A stretch of DNA of 64,000 nucleotides from Micromonospora narathiwatensis (GCF_900089605.1 NZ_LT594324.1:4712001-4776000); one strand, 5' to 3'. Numbered from the stretch's first letter, positions 40,034 to 48,350 are shown. Notes: a model not told the origin generated them from the sequence alone. Program-made: numbers and translations.

Positions 40034-41113
40034 TCAGGCCACCGTCACGGTGAACGCGGCGGTACGCACCACACCGGCCACCTGGAAGTCCAGGAACATC
40101 CGGTAGCGCCCCGGCCCCGGCGCCGTCACCCAGAACGTCACGGTGCCCGGCTCGGCCTGCGGCCCGGGGTGCACGTGCAGGTAGCCGAGGTCCCCCTCGC
40201 GCAGCGCGACCAGGTGACCGTACGCGCCGAGGTAGGTCTCCAGCGCGGCGGGCACACCACCGCTCCGGATCGAGAAACGCACCGGCAGCGTCTCGCCCGC
40301 CTTCGGCGTGCCCTGGTAGTCGACCGTGAACCCGTCGACCGTCGTCGAGGTGGCCGGGGCGGGCAGCGGTCGGGGCGCGTACCCGCCGGGGGCGGCCAGG
40401 TCGACGCCGAGCGTGACGGCGGTCTGCCGGCCGTCGCCGGCAACCGCGGTGAAGTCGGCGTACGCCCGCCAGACGCCCGCCTCGGGCAGGGTGAGCGGCA
40501 CCGACCAGGTGCCGTCGGCCGCCATCGTCGGGTGCAGGTGCTGGTAGCCGGTGAGGTCGCGGCGTACCACGATGAGGTGCATCGGCTTGTCGTGCACGAC
40601 GGCGAAGCGGGTGACCGGGCGGCGCTGCTCGTCCCGGATCTGGAACCGCAGCGCACCGGCCCTGCCGACCGTGAACTCCACGGTCGACGGGGCGAGCGCG
40701 TAGCCGGCCGCGCTGATCGACAGGCCGTCGGCGTCCGCGCCGCCGGCCTGGGTGGCGGTGGCCCCGTCGTGCGAGTGGGCGCCGGTGCCTGGCGGGTGGG
40801 TGTGCGCCGCGGCCCCTGGTACGGCGCCGGACGCGGTGGTCGGCGGCGGGTTCACCCGGCCGAGGCCGAAGCCGAGCAGCACGGCGAGCACCAGCCCGCC
40901 CACCACCAGGGCGAGCCGGAGCGTGCCCCGGTCCACCCCGGTCGGCCCCTCCCCCGCGACGCCGGGACGCCCCCAGCCGGGCAGGTCCGCCCCCGGCAGG
41001 TCCGCCCCGGGCAGGTCCGCCCCGGGCAGGTCGGCCGGTGGTCGCGGGCCGGCCGGGGCCGCCGGATCGGAGCCGGCGACCGGCGGCGCGCCGGCGGTTG
41101 GCGACTCAGGCAA
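40034..41113 (-). CDS. Membrane-anchored YtkA-like / cupredoxin-like domain protein with His-rich linker
   Basis: This protein of about 359 aa has a Pro/Ala/Gly-rich N-terminal region with a GADLP repeat (four copies), one membrane span (LRLALVVGGLVLAVLLGFGL) and a His-rich stretch (HTHPPGTGAHSHDGA). Two beta-sandwich regions follow, with MHLIVVRRDLTGYQHLHP and LGYLHVHPG, a pattern seen in YtkA-like and copper-handling proteins. TTG 41113 overlaps the stop of the upstream HMA gene, so the pair is coupled. A copper-binding envelope role is plausible but inferred from motif and neighbour. Confidence 0.8.
   Translation of the reverse strand: MPESPTAGAPPVAGSDPAAPAGPRPPADLPGADLPGADLPGADLPGWGRPGVAGEGPTGVDRGTLRLALVVGGLVLAVLLGFGLGRVNPPPTTASGAVPGAAAHTHPPGTGAHSHDGATATQAGGADADGLSISAAGYALAPSTVEFTVGRAGALRFQIRDEQRRPVTRFAVVHDKPMHLIVVRRDLTGYQHLHPTMAADGTWSVPLTLPEAGVWRAYADFTAVAGDGRQTAVTLGVDLAAPGGYAPRPLPAPATSTTVDGFTVDYQGTPKAGETLPVRFSIRSGGVPAALETYLGAYGHLVALREGDLGYLHVHPGPQAEPGTVTFWVTAPGPGRYRMFLDFQVAGVVRTAAFTVTVA
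40979..41035. repeat. 15-bp coding tandem repeat (GADLP)
   Basis: Three to four near-identical 15-bp units (GGGCAGGTCCGCCCC on the plus strand) encode GADLP repeats in the N-terminal cytoplasmic part of the membrane protein. Near identity suggests recent slippage. Confidence 0.8.
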
Positions 41114-41336
41114 TGCCGGCGGCCAGCTCGTAACCCGCCTCGTCGACGGCGGCCCGGACGGTTTCGATCGGCAGCGGCTCGGCGCTGGTGACCGTGGCCG
41201 TGCCGGCGGCCAGGTCGACCCGGACCTCGTCGACACCGGGCAGCGCGGACAGCTCCTCGGTGACCGCCCGTACGCAGTGCTCGCAGGTCATCCCGGTGAC
41301 GGCGTACGTCTGGGTGACGGGTCGCTGCTCGGTCAT
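41106..41336 (-). CDS. Heavy-metal-associated domain protein (copper chaperone, CopZ-like)
   Basis: This 76-aa protein is a single HMA domain with the metal motif VTGMTCEHCVRAV (CxxC) and the ferredoxin-like pattern SALPGVDEVRVDLAAGTATV. ATG 41336. CopZ-type chaperones carry Cu(I) to P-type ATPases or to regulators. No ATPase or CsoR gene lies in this window. It is coupled to the His-rich membrane protein. Confidence 0.92.
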   Translation of the reverse strand: MTEQRPVTQTYAVTGMTCEHCVRAVTEELSALPGVDEVRVDLAAGTATVTSAEPLPIETVRAAVDEAGYELAAGIA

Positions 41337-41415
41337 GAGCACACGGTACCGCCGGCGGTGACGCCGACGCGCCGACGGTCGGTGACCGTGGCGACGCTCG
41401 CAGTCCAGCCGGCCC

Positions 41416-41450
41416 GGGAACTTTTCCCCAGGTGAAACCGACGGTTCACC
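41416..41450 (-). terminator. Weak hairpins at the recQ stop
   Basis: GGTGAA-A-CC (41431-41439) pairs with GGTTCACC (41443-41450) with one bulged base and overlaps the stop of the RecQ-like gene. A second small stem follows at about 41416-41428. Weak evidence for a terminator. Confidence 0.3.
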
Positions 41451-43599
41451 CGGCGACCGCGAGGGCCAGCGGGAGAACGTCCGGGGCACCGGCGCGGCGC
41501 AGCAGCCGGGCCACCGTCGCCATGGTCCAGCCGGAGTCGACCAGGTCGTCGACGAGCAGCACCGGCCCGTCCAGCCCGGGCAGGGCGTCGGCCAGCTCGT
41601 CCGGCACGGCGAAGGCGTCGTGCAGCGCGCGTACCCGTTGGGCGCTGTTGCCGCGCGGCCCGGCGGCCCCGGACGGGCCGGCCGGGACGACCCGGCCGAG
41701 CAGCGGCAACCGGCCCACGGTGGCGATCCGCTCGGCGAGGGAGCCGACCAGGGCCGGGTGGGTGCGGGAGGCGACGGCGACCACGCCGACCGGGCGACGC
41801 GGCCACGGGTCGTCGCCGTGCGCCCACGCCTTGAGCACCTCGACCACCGCCGCCGCGACGTCGTCGGGGACCGGGCCGTCCGCCGACTCCGGCCCGAGCA
41901 GGCCGCGCAGCCGCCCACCCCAGCCCAGGTCGGAGAGGCGGCCCACGGCCCGGCCGGGCAGCGCCTGCTCCGCCGGGGAGATGCGCCCCTTCAGGGGTAC
42001 GCCCACCGCCTCCAGGCCGGTCGGCCAGAGCTTCTTCGGCGCGATCGGCACACCGGGGCGGCCGAGGAAGCTCTGCGCGGCGGTGAGCGCGGCGTCGGAC
42101 ACCTCGGCGGTGAGGAGCGGGCCGGCGCAGGTGTCGCAGCGGCCACAGTCGCCCGCCCCGGCGTCGTCCAGGCACTCCCGCAGGTAGCGCATCCGGCAGC
42201 CGCTCGTGCTCGCGTACCGGAGCATGGCCTGTTGCTCGGCGGTGCGCGCCTGGGCGACGCGGCGCAACCGGGCCTCGTCATAGACCCACGGCTCGCCGGT
42301 GGCGAGCCAGCCGCCGCGCACCCGGCGGACCGCGCCGTCCACGTCGAGCACCTTGAGCATCAGCTCCAGCCGGGCCCGGCGCAGGTCTACGACCGGTTCG
42401 AGGGCCTGGGTGGAGATCGGCCGGTCGGTGTGCAGCGCGGCGAGCACGGCCCGGACCTGCTGCTCGGGCGGGAAGGCGAGCGAGGCGAAGTACCGCCAGA
42501 TCGCCGCGTCCTCGACACCCGGCAGGAGCAGCACCTCGGCGTGCTCCACGGCCCGGCCGGCCCGGCCGACCTGCTGGTAGTAGGCGATCGGCGAGGGCGG
42601 CGCGCCCAGGTGCACCACGAAGCCGAGGTCGGGCTTGTCGAAGCCCATGCCGAGCGCGCTGGTCGCGACCAACGCCTTGATCTTGTTGTCCAGCAGGTCC
42701 TGCTCGGCGGCGCGGCGGTCGGCGTCCTCGGCCTGCCCGGTGTACGCGGCGACCTGCCAGCCCCGCGCGCGCAGGAACTCGGCCGTCTCACCGGCCGCCG
42801 CCACGGTGAGCGTGTAGATGATCCCGGAGCCGGGGAGCCCGTCGAGGTGGTCGGCGAGCCAGGCCAGCCGGTGGGCCGGGCTCGGCAGATCGAGTACGCC
42901 CAGCCGCAGCGACTCCCGGTCCAGGGTCCCGCGCAGCACCAGCGCGTCACCGAGCTGCTCGGCGACGTCCTCGGTGACCCGGGCGTTGGCGGTGGCGGTG
43001 GTGGCGAGCACCGGGGTCCGCTCGGGCAGCTCGGCGAGGAAGGTACGCAGCCGCCGGTAGTCGGGCCGGAAATCGTGCCCCCAGTCGGAGACGCAGTGCG
43101 CCTCGTCCACCACCAGCAGCCCGGTGGTGGCGGCCAGCTTCGGCAGCACGCCGTCGCGGAAGTCCGGGTTGTTGAGGCGTTCCGGGCTGATCAGCAGCAC
43201 GTCCACCGCTCCGGCGTGGATCTCGGCGGTGATCTCGTCCCACTCGTCGAGGTTGGCCGAGTTGATGGTCCGGGCCCGGATGCCGGCCCGGCCCGCCGAC
43301 TCGACCTGGTTGCGCATCAGCGCCAGCAGTGGCGAGACGATCACGGTCGGGCCGGCCGGTACCCGCCCCGCGCCGGCTGCCTCGTGCTCTGCGCCGGTTT
43401 GGCGGAGCAGCGCGGTGGCCACGAAGTAGACCGCCGACTTGCCCCACCCGGTGCGCTGCACGCAGAGCACCCGCCGCCGGTCCACCACCAGCGCCTCGAT
43501 GGCCCGCCACTGGTCCTCGCGGAGCCGGGCGTGCGCGCCCGCCAGCCGCCGCAGCACCGCCTCGGCCTGCTCCCGTACGGCCGCCCGATCCTGGCTCAT
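41446..43599 (-). CDS. recQ: RecQ-family ATP-dependent DNA helicase fused to a phosphoribosyltransferase-like domain
   Basis: In this 717-aa protein the helicase domain shows VQRTGWGKSAVYFVATALLR (motif I), VSPLLALMRNQV, LLVVDEAHCVSDWGHDFRPD (II), TTATANARVTEDV, YTGQAEDADRRAAEQDLLDN, VATSALGMGFDKPDLGFVVH and YYQQVGRAGRAVE (VI). A zinc-binding C-terminal region follows (CRMRYLRECLD, CGRCDTCAGP). After residue about 600 a PRTase-like domain has VLLVDDLVDSGWTMATVARL, the PRPP loop motif. The PRTase resembles ComF-type proteins. Its activity is unknown. The start is ATG 43599. Confidence 0.92.
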   Translation of the reverse strand: MSQDRAAVREQAEAVLRRLAGAHARLREDQWRAIEALVVDRRRVLCVQRTGWGKSAVYFVATALLRQTGAEHEAAGAGRVPAGPTVIVSPLLALMRNQVESAGRAGIRARTINSANLDEWDEITAEIHAGAVDVLLISPERLNNPDFRDGVLPKLAATTGLLVVDEAHCVSDWGHDFRPDYRRLRTFLAELPERTPVLATTATANARVTEDVAEQLGDALVLRGTLDRESLRLGVLDLPSPAHRLAWLADHLDGLPGSGIIYTLTVAAAGETAEFLRARGWQVAAYTGQAEDADRRAAEQDLLDNKIKALVATSALGMGFDKPDLGFVVHLGAPPSPIAYYQQVGRAGRAVEHAEVLLLPGVEDAAIWRYFASLAFPPEQQVRAVLAALHTDRPISTQALEPVVDLRRARLELMLKVLDVDGAVRRVRGGWLATGEPWVYDEARLRRVAQARTAEQQAMLRYASTSGCRMRYLRECLDDAGAGDCGRCDTCAGPLLTAEVSDAALTAAQSFLGRPGVPIAPKKLWPTGLEAVGVPLKGRISPAEQALPGRAVGRLSDLGWGGRLRGLLGPESADGPVPDDVAAAVVEVLKAWAHGDDPWPRRPVGVVAVASRTHPALVGSLAERIATVGRLPLLGRVVPAGPSGAAGPRGNSAQRVRALHDAFAVPDELADALPGLDGPVLLVDDLVDSGWTMATVARLLRRAGAPDVLPLALAVAG

Positions 43600-43659
43600 C
43601 CGGCATTTCTACCAGGTGGCCGGCCGGTACCCGCCAACCGTCACGCGGCCCGAGGCCGG

Positions 43660-45360
43660 TCAACCGTCGCGCGGCACCGACGAGGCGGGGTCCACCATCG
43701 GCGGGAAGAAGACCAGCAGGTCCCGGAGGGAGTCGGTGAGCGCGGGCGGAAGCAGGCAGCGGGCGGCCAGCTCCTCCATCGAGGTGAACGGGCCGCGCAG
43801 CCGTCGGTCCAGCGCGATCTGCTGAGCCTGTAGGGCCGTCACCCCCGGCAGTCCGGAAATCACCTCGTCCGGCACCGCGTTGATGTCCACCAGCCCGCCG
43901 TCGTCGAAACCCCGGGGCAGGTCCGGCCGGCCGATACGCAGCTCCCACCGGGCTCCCGGGTAGTGGTAGAGCAGATACCGGGCCTGCTCCCGGCGGAGCC
44001 GGCGGTCCTCCGCCCCGTGCTGGCGACCGCGCAGGCCGCTGAGCCAGGTGACCAGCCAACCGTTGAGCAGGATCGCGTGCAGGAAACCGACCAGCCAGGT
44101 GAGCAGCCACGCGACGATCAGGTATCCCTCGGTATCGCTCACCTCCTCCGTCTCGCTGCCGCCGACGACGATGACGAAGGTCAGGCCCATCGCCAGGTAG
44201 TAGGCCGCGGCGAGCCCGTTCGGCCAGCTCCGCCGCCAGAGCGCGTAGACGAGCACGACCAGCCAGGTGAGCAGGCCGAAGGAGGCCAGCGCGGTCAACG
44301 CGCCGGCGACCGTGGCGGCGACACTCAGCCAGCGGGGCACGCCCCGGGACGGCCCGGGGTGCACCGCGACCGGCGCCGTGGGCGGGACGACCCACCCGGG
44401 CCACATCATCCCCGGCGGCGCGGGCGGCGGGCCGCCGAACCCGACCGGCCCCGGGTACGCCGGGGGCGGGACCGGGGCGGCGGGTGCGGTGGATACGGCC
44501 GCGACCGGCTGGGCCGGAACGGATCGAGCCGGAACCGGCTGCGCCGGGACGGGCGCACCGGCCGGATCGACGGTGGTACGCGGATCGGCCAGCAGCGTGG
44601 GATCGGAACGCAGGATGCGCAGGTGCAACGCGCGCAGCACCTCGCCCGGCTCGATGCCGTACCCCTCGCGGAGCAGTTCGGTGAACTCCCGGTACGCGGC
44701 GAGCGCCTCCGCCTGCCGCCCGCTGCGGTACAGCGCCAGCATGAGCTGGTGCCGCAGCCGCTCCCGGACCGGGAACTCGGCCACCAGCTCGACCAGTTCG
44801 CCGACCAGCTCGCGGTGCCGGCCGCTCGCCAGTTCCAGCTCGGCGCGGGTCTCCAGGGCAACGGCCCGCAGCTCCACCAGCCGCTGGCGGGCGGTGTCGA
44901 AGAACGGCCCGGCGAACCCGGTGAACGGATCGCCCTGCCACAGCTCCAGGGCGGCCGTCAGCTCCGCCTGCGCGTCGGCGGTACGCCCGGCCGTGTGCCA
45001 CTGTCCGGCCCGGTGCACCCCGCGCTCGAAGCGGACCGCGTCGACCGACTCCGGCGGGACCCGCAGCAGGTATCCGGCGTCGGTGAGGGTCAGCACCCGC
45101 CCCGGCGTACGCGGGGAGCGGTCGGGCTCCAGCACCCGCCGCAGGCCGGCGACGTACTTCTGCACGACGTTGGGACCGTTGGCGGGCGGCTCCTCCGGCC
45201 AGACCGCATCAAGGAGCTGCCCCGTCGGCACCGGGCGCCCCGCGGAGAGCAGCAGCACGGCGAGCACCGCCCGCTGCTTGCCGGCGCCGAGCTCGACCGG
45301 GCGGTCGGCGTACCAGGCCCGTTGGGGACCGAGGATCTCGAAGCGCAACGTTCCTGACAT
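43660..45360 (-). CDS. SARP-type transcriptional regulator fused to membrane segments and a helix-hairpin-helix domain
   Basis: This 566-aa protein has an OmpR-like winged helix (residues 1-95: FEILGPQRAWYADRPVELGA, QLLDAVWPEEPPAN, VVQKYVAGLRRVLEP) and a BTAD helical domain (about 100-245: ELWQGDPFTGFAGPFFDTAR, ALYRSGRQAEALAAYREF). A Pro/Ala linker (about 265-330) is followed by four to five hydrophobic segments (about 340-455, including ALTALASFGLLTWLVVLVYA). Near the C-terminus is a helix-hairpin-helix (LVDINAVPDEVISGLPGVT then QAQQIALDRRL). SARPs activate specific genes through heptamer repeats. Such repeats lie just upstream, between this gene and a divergent lipoprotein gene. Confidence 0.88.
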   Translation of the reverse strand: MSGTLRFEILGPQRAWYADRPVELGAGKQRAVLAVLLLSAGRPVPTGQLLDAVWPEEPPANGPNVVQKYVAGLRRVLEPDRSPRTPGRVLTLTDAGYLLRVPPESVDAVRFERGVHRAGQWHTAGRTADAQAELTAALELWQGDPFTGFAGPFFDTARQRLVELRAVALETRAELELASGRHRELVGELVELVAEFPVRERLRHQLMLALYRSGRQAEALAAYREFTELLREGYGIEPGEVLRALHLRILRSDPTLLADPRTTVDPAGAPVPAQPVPARSVPAQPVAAVSTAPAAPVPPPAYPGPVGFGGPPPAPPGMMWPGWVVPPTAPVAVHPGPSRGVPRWLSVAATVAGALTALASFGLLTWLVVLVYALWRRSWPNGLAAAYYLAMGLTFVIVVGGSETEEVSDTEGYLIVAWLLTWLVGFLHAILLNGWLVTWLSGLRGRQHGAEDRRLRREQARYLLYHYPGARWELRIGRPDLPRGFDDGGLVDINAVPDEVISGLPGVTALQAQQIALDRRLRGPFTSMEELAARCLLPPALTDSLRDLLVFFPPMVDPASSVPRDG

Positions 45361-45397
45361 GCGAGTTTCCGCTCCTGACACCCCCAGCGTCGCCGCG

Positions 45398-45436
45398 CGG
45401 CAGTGCCCGGCAGCCGGACGGCAGCATAACGGCAGC
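45398..45436. promoter_or_regulatory. SARP-type heptamer direct repeats
   Basis: CGGCAGC occurs at 45408, 45419 and 45430, an exact 11-bp phase (7-base box plus 4-base spacer). An imperfect CGGCAGT lies at 45398. This spacing is the classic signature of OmpR-like SARP binding sites. It lies in the 141-bp divergent region between the SARP gene and the lipoprotein gene. A possible -10 CAATAT for the lipoprotein gene is at 45457-45462. Confidence 0.65.
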
Positions 45437-45501
45437 CGTACCGCCGTGGCTGCCCGCAATATCGTCGTCGGCACAGCCACACAGCGAGAAAGAGAAGTGT
45501 G

Positions 45502-46323
45502 ATGACACAGGCAACGGGCAGCGCGGGCGCCATCCGACGGACGGCGGGCACAGTCGCCGCCATGCTGGCCGCCACGGCCCTGCTCGGCGGCTGCGGGTTG
45601 ACGAGTGACCCGGCCGCCACTCCCGGGGGCGGCCCGGCCGCCAGCCCGACCAGCAGCCCGAAGGAGAAGCTCCTCGACGCCGTGCCGGACGGCAGTGAGG
45701 GCCCCTTCCGATTCAGCGGCAAGGACGCGTCCAGCGACCTGAGCGGCCGGATCGACCCGGAGTCGAAGGCGTTCGAGATCAACACCGCGATGGCCCCGGA
45801 CAAGGACGGCATCACCGCCAAGATGTCGTTCCTGGTGGTCGAGGAGAAGCTCTGGATGAAGGCGAAGTTCAGCGGGCACCCGGGCCTGCCGAAGTTCCCG
45901 GACAAGTGGATGGCGCTGGACCGGTCCAAGCTCACCGACGGCAACGGCGTGCCGACCTACGACGGCGCGGACCAGGGCAATGCCGGCCCGCTGCTGGAGG
46001 CGGCCACCGAGGTGACGGAGCAGGGCACCGGAGAGTACGCCGGGTTCATCGACGTGACCAGCGGCAACGCGGCGCAGGCGCTGGAAGACGGCGAGGCCGC
46101 GGCGCTCGGCGAGGCCGGGAAGCGGGTGCCGTTCACCGCCGTGGTCGGGCCGGACGGCCACCTCACCTCACTGGTGCTGGAGATCCCCGCGGCCGGCAAG
46201 CGGAAGGCGTACCGGTACACCGTCGCCTACACCGGCTTCGGCAGCACCCCGAAGATCACCGCGCCGACCGGCGCCGCGGCGACGAAGGCGCCGGCACTGG
46301 CGTACGAGCTGCTGAACAGCTGA
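45502..46323 (+). CDS. LppX/LprAFG-type secreted lipoprotein
   Basis: This 273-aa protein has a lipoprotein signal (TVAAMLAATALLGGCGLTSD with lipobox LGGC) and a Gly/Pro/Ser linker. A mature domain of about 220 residues follows, with FRFSGKDASSDLSGRIDPES, KMSFLVVEEKLWMKAKF and GKRVPFTAVVGPDGHL. This matches the LolA-like lipid-carrier fold of mycobacterial LppX and LprG. It probably sits on the outer face of the membrane and binds lipid. ATG 45502 has AGAGAAG close upstream. It is probably a target of the divergent SARP. Confidence 0.85.
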   Translation: MTQATGSAGAIRRTAGTVAAMLAATALLGGCGLTSDPAATPGGGPAASPTSSPKEKLLDAVPDGSEGPFRFSGKDASSDLSGRIDPESKAFEINTAMAPDKDGITAKMSFLVVEEKLWMKAKFSGHPGLPKFPDKWMALDRSKLTDGNGVPTYDGADQGNAGPLLEAATEVTEQGTGEYAGFIDVTSGNAAQALEDGEAAALGEAGKRVPFTAVVGPDGHLTSLVLEIPAAGKRKAYRYTVAYTGFGSTPKITAPTGAAATKAPALAYELLNS

Positions 46324-46330
46324 CTCGCGG

Positions 46331-46370
46331 CGAGGGGGCGGCGGCCACACGGGGGGCCGCCGCTCCCTCG
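46331..46370. terminator. Bidirectional hairpin between lipoprotein and SDR genes
   Basis: A 16-bp stem with one mismatch (46331-46346 and 46355-46370) and an 8-base loop lies between the convergent lipoprotein and SDR genes. Confidence 0.75.
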
Positions 46371-46406
46371 TTCGTCCACCCGGCTTTCGGCCAGGCGGCT
46401 TTCGGT

Positions 46407-47153
46407 TCAGCGGCCGAGGACCGAGCCGCCGTTGACGCCGAGGACCTGGCCGGTGACGTAGCCGGCGGCGGGGCTGACCAGGTAGCGCACGGCCGCCGCG
46501 ATGTCGTCCGGTACGCCGGCCCGCCCGACCAGGGTGGCCGCGACCCGCTTGGCGTGTCCCTCCGGGGTCATCCGGTCGCCGAAGAACTCGGTCTCCGCCA
46601 CGTATCCGGGGCTGACCACGTTGGCCGTGATCTGTTCCGGGCCGAGCCGGGCGGCCAGGTCGTACGCCCAGCCGTGCAGCGCCGCCTTCGCCGCCGAGTA
46701 CGGCCCGGCCCCGCCCCGCTGGGCGGCGATCGAGCTGATCAGCAGCACCCGGCCGCCGGGGCGGCGCAGGGCGGGCAGCAGCGCCTCGGTGAGCAGGACG
46801 GCGGTGAGCACGTTGGCGTCCAGGTTGGCCCGCCACCAGGCCGCGACGTCGGCGAGGGTGCCGGTCGGGCCACCGAGGTAGCCACCGGCGTTGTTGACCA
46901 CCGCGTCGACGGTCCGTTCCCCCACCGCCTCGACGACCCCGGCGAGCTGCGCCGGGTCGGTCAGGTCCGCGGTCACCGTGCGGACCGCCTCCGGCCGACC
47001 GCACTCCGCCCCGATCCGTTCGGCGGCGTCCGACAGCATGTCCGCGCGCCGCCCCACGATCAGCACGTCGTACCCGTCATCCACGAGCCCCCGCGCGACG
47101 GCGGCCCCGATCCCGGTCCCGCCCCCACTGACCACCGCGAAACGCTCTCCCAC
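46407..47153 (-). CDS. Short-chain dehydrogenase/reductase
   Basis: This 248-aa SDR has the nucleotide motif VVSGGGTGIGAAVARGL, the NNAG segment in AVVNNAGGYLGG, the catalytic Ser in VLLISSIAAQRGG and Tyr/Lys in YSAAKAALHGWAYDLA. The C-terminus YVTGQVLGVNGGSVLG is typical of FabG-like enzymes. The substrate is unknown. GTG 47153 has GAGG upstream. It lies downstream of the ABC importer genes on the same strand, separated by a palindromic element. Confidence 0.92.
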   Translation of the reverse strand: MGERFAVVSGGGTGIGAAVARGLVDDGYDVLIVGRRADMLSDAAERIGAECGRPEAVRTVTADLTDPAQLAGVVEAVGERTVDAVVNNAGGYLGGPTGTLADVAAWWRANLDANVLTAVLLTEALLPALRRPGGRVLLISSIAAQRGGAGPYSAAKAALHGWAYDLAARLGPEQITANVVSPGYVAETEFFGDRMTPEGHAKRVAATLVGRAGVPDDIAAAVRYLVSPAAGYVTGQVLGVNGGSVLGR

Positions 47154-47173
47154 TGCCGCCTCCCCATGCTGCG

Positions 47174-47233
47174 GTTGATCAATAAGTTCGCGTCATCCTA
47201 CGGCGGAATCCCGACGCGAACCTCTTGATCAAC
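47174..47233. repeat. 60-bp interrupted palindrome with self-palindromic TTGATCAA ends
   Basis: GTTGATCAA (47174-47182) and TTCGCGTC (47187-47194) are mirrored exactly by GACGCGAA (47213-47220) and TTGATCAAC (47225-47233). Unpaired 4-base segments lie between arms and the loop is 18 bases. TTGATCAA is itself a palindrome. The right arm contains the stop codon of the permease gene (47229-47231). Possible roles are terminator, operator or dispersed miniature repeat. Confidence 0.7.
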
Positions 47234-48350
47234 TACGGCTGGGGCGGGAGCGGCGGAGGGCGACCAGGAGGGGGTGGAGGCGGGATCTGAGGCTGGCCAG
47301 GCCGCCGGGGAAGAAGTAGACGGCCAGGATGAAGACGGTGCCGAGGACGAAGAGCGGCTGGGACAGCGGGTGGCTGAGGAACGCCGGAAGGCTGTTCACC
47401 ACGTCGCTGGTGCCGAAGGCGGTCAGCCGGTGGTCCAGGTACATGTAGAGGATGCCGCCGAGCACCGGGCCCCAGCGGGTGCCCGGACCGCCGAGCACCA
47501 CCATGACCAGCAGCGACAGCGTCAGCTCGGACGACGTGACGTGCGGGCTCGCCCCCGACACGACCAGGCAGTAGACCACCCCGCCGGCCGAGGCCAACCC
47601 GCCGGCCAGGGTGAACGCGACCAGCTTGAACCGGTACGGGTCGAGCCCAAGCACCCCGATCCGCCGCTCGTCGTCGCGCAGCCCGGCCAGCACCCGCCCG
47701 GTCGGCGAGCCGCTCACCCGGTGCACCACGAAGACCACCAGGGCCAGGTACGCCAGCGCCAGCCAGTACAGGTTCACCGTGTTGGCGACCCCGACCAGGG
47801 CGGACGGCAGCCCGGCGACGTCCAGTGGCAGCCCCTCCTCGCCCCCGGTGAGCCCGCCGAAGTCCCGGGCCACCAGAATCGCCCCGACCTGGGCGAAGGC
47901 AAGCGTCACCATGGCGAACGCGATGCCCACGGTACGCAGCGCGACCGCGCCGAGCAGCGCGGCGAGGATCGTCCCGCCGGTGACGGTGAGCAGCGCGGCC
48001 TGCCACAGCGGCAGCCCGGCCCGGGTGATCAGCACGTCGGTGCCGTACACCCCGGCGGCGAAGTAGAGGGCGTGCCCGAAGGAGAGCATCCCGGTCCGCC
48101 CGAAGAGCAGGTCGTAGCCGGCCGCCAGGCCACCGAAGACCAGGCAGACGGCGAGCAGTTGCAGGGTGCCGGGCGAGTTCAGCGGTCCCTCGAAGACGCC
48201 GGGCAGGTTCAGCGTCGAGTACGGCACGATCGCCGCCACCACCAGGGCGGCCAGCGGCGCGTACGGGCGCAGCCCGTGCCAGCGGGAGTGCCCGGGGGTC
48301 AACTCGTCGGGCACCTGCGCCGGCGGCGCCTCCACCACCGAGTTGGTCAT
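47229..48350 (-). CDS. livM: Branched-chain amino acid-type ABC transporter, permease LivM
   Basis: This 373-aa protein is an inner-membrane permease with about 9-10 spans. It contains FGRTGMLSFGHALYFAAGVY and the C-terminal LLVMVVLGGPGTRWGPVLGG motif typical of LivM. The N-terminal 25 residues are soluble. ATG 48350 overlaps the livH stop (ATGA). It acts with LivH, LivF, LivG and the binding lipoprotein encoded upstream. Confidence 0.94.
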   Translation of the reverse strand: MTNSVVEAPPAQVPDELTPGHSRWHGLRPYAPLAALVVAAIVPYSTLNLPGVFEGPLNSPGTLQLLAVCLVFGGLAAGYDLLFGRTGMLSFGHALYFAAGVYGTDVLITRAGLPLWQAALLTVTGGTILAALLGAVALRTVGIAFAMVTLAFAQVGAILVARDFGGLTGGEEGLPLDVAGLPSALVGVANTVNLYWLALAYLALVVFVVHRVSGSPTGRVLAGLRDDERRIGVLGLDPYRFKLVAFTLAGGLASAGGVVYCLVVSGASPHVTSSELTLSLLVMVVLGGPGTRWGPVLGGILYMYLDHRLTAFGTSDVVNSLPAFLSHPLSQPLFVLGTVFILAVYFFPGGLASLRSRLHPLLVALRRSRPSRS

